A DNA stretch of 39,937 nt from positions 1-39,937 of the forward strand of contig CAKPMY010000015.1 of assembly GCA_934168245.1 (NCBI GenBank). Direction: 5' to 3'. The position numbers were made by a program, and so were the translations under genes. Shown piece by piece: positions 39,818 to 39,937 of the stretch. Under the pieces are notes generated by a model. That model had not been told where the DNA came from. It was given only the letters and a program-made list of their open reading frames with translations, and made no database searches. The stretch comes from an uncultured Bacilli bacterium (lineage in GTDB: Bacteria > Bacillota_I > Bacilli_A > RF39 > UBA660). Every line of letters starts with the position of its first letter. The stretch's first letter is position 1.

Positions 39818-39937
39818 TTATTTATATAATCTAATAACTTGATATTCATAATGATCATTGGCATTTGAGATTCCTACTGAAATGCCTTTACCATTATTAG
39901 CTGTTTCTTTAGCAGAAGATTTTTCTTTGGCTTCTTT
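39818..39937 (-). CDS. C-terminal end of an unrecognised protein (partial)
   Basis: The last 39 residues of a minus-strand gene that enters from the right edge, ending at a TAA at 39818-39820. A Lys/Glu/Ala-rich stretch (KEAKEKSSAKETANNGKG) is followed by ISVGISNANDHYEYQVIRLYK. It converges on the epimerase gene. Too little is visible to name it. Confidence 0.55.
   Translation of the reverse strand, partial: KEAKEKSSAKETANNGKGISVGISNANDHYEYQVIRLYK

Noticed and set aside
1..39937. CRISPR array, tRNA or rRNA genes
   Set aside because: No regularly spaced repeats, no TTCGANNC-type tRNA loops and no rRNA-like sequence were seen on reading both strands.

Overview
The window is AT-rich DNA from a Bacillota-type bacterium. 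The evidence is T-box leaders, purine-rich ribosome binding sites, many TTGACA/TATAAT or extended TGnTATAAT promoters, and an LPxTG-type surface protein. UGA is used as a stop (for example at 8493 and 11589), so this is not a code-4 mollicute. The closest general picture is an uncultured, gut-type lineage of the Bacilli/Erysipelotrichia/RF39 kind; that placement is inference. No rRNA, tRNA or CRISPR array was seen.

Layout. 1-72: end of an IS3-type insertion sequence running off the left edge. 105-2154: two minus-strand genes (membrane protein, amine dehydrogenase-like enzyme). 2230-4057: T-box, Asn-rich mini-ORF and asnS. 4108-6551: metallo-beta-lactamase-fold protein, ASCH protein and VanZ-RDD membrane protein. 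6573-8493: ABC exporter behind a leader ORF that overlaps a large nested terminator. 8552-10169: LPxTG surface protein. 10242-16460: a co-directional operon of a TetR regulator, LiaF-like and DUF4097-like proteins, a frameshifted small membrane protein, two small proteins and a three-gene ABC-2 transporter, probably an envelope-stress or drug-response operon. 16524-18743: lysK (class I LysRS) behind a leader-peptide attenuator, then an ASCH protein. 18851-26811: an accessory-looking block with a SWIM protein, DUF11-like protein, KilA-N pseudogene, HNH protein with an EVE-like front, an unrecognised protein, a beta-rich surface-like protein without signal peptide, and a ClpX-like AAA+ protein with a small partner. 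26960-28641: MTA/SAH nucleosidase and DUF3592-like protein. 28700-30756: thrS behind two stacked termination switches. 30996-39785: acetyltransferase, peptidase E-like protein, SDR, Nudix, XRE-membrane protein, zinc-ribbon/PASTA protein, small hydrolase, a possible small RNA and an NAD-dependent epimerase. The right edge cuts a minus-strand gene.

The most striking signal is the control of aminoacyl-tRNA synthetase genes. lysK and thrS are each preceded by a promoter, a short ORF rich in the cognate amino acid (Lys or Thr) and an intrinsic terminator. The two ORFs share the same RNA arms (AAACAATCAAT and ATTGATTGTTT), which fold around the regulatory codons. In both leaders the second arm can instead pair with part of the downstream terminator (11 and 14 base pairs), as expected for ribosome-stalling attenuation. 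In thrS this element is stacked upstream of a T-box. Both T-box-controlled synthetase genes (asnS, thrS) also carry a second mini-ORF rich in the cognate amino acid between the T-box terminator and the gene. ThrRS itself lacks the TGS domain and has lost the editing-site motifs. A related idea, a leader ORF overlapping a terminator, appears upstream of the ABC exporter at 6805. The TetR gene and the LPxTG gene both carry an ATTGTAT/ATACAAT palindrome over the promoter -35, suggesting a shared regulator.
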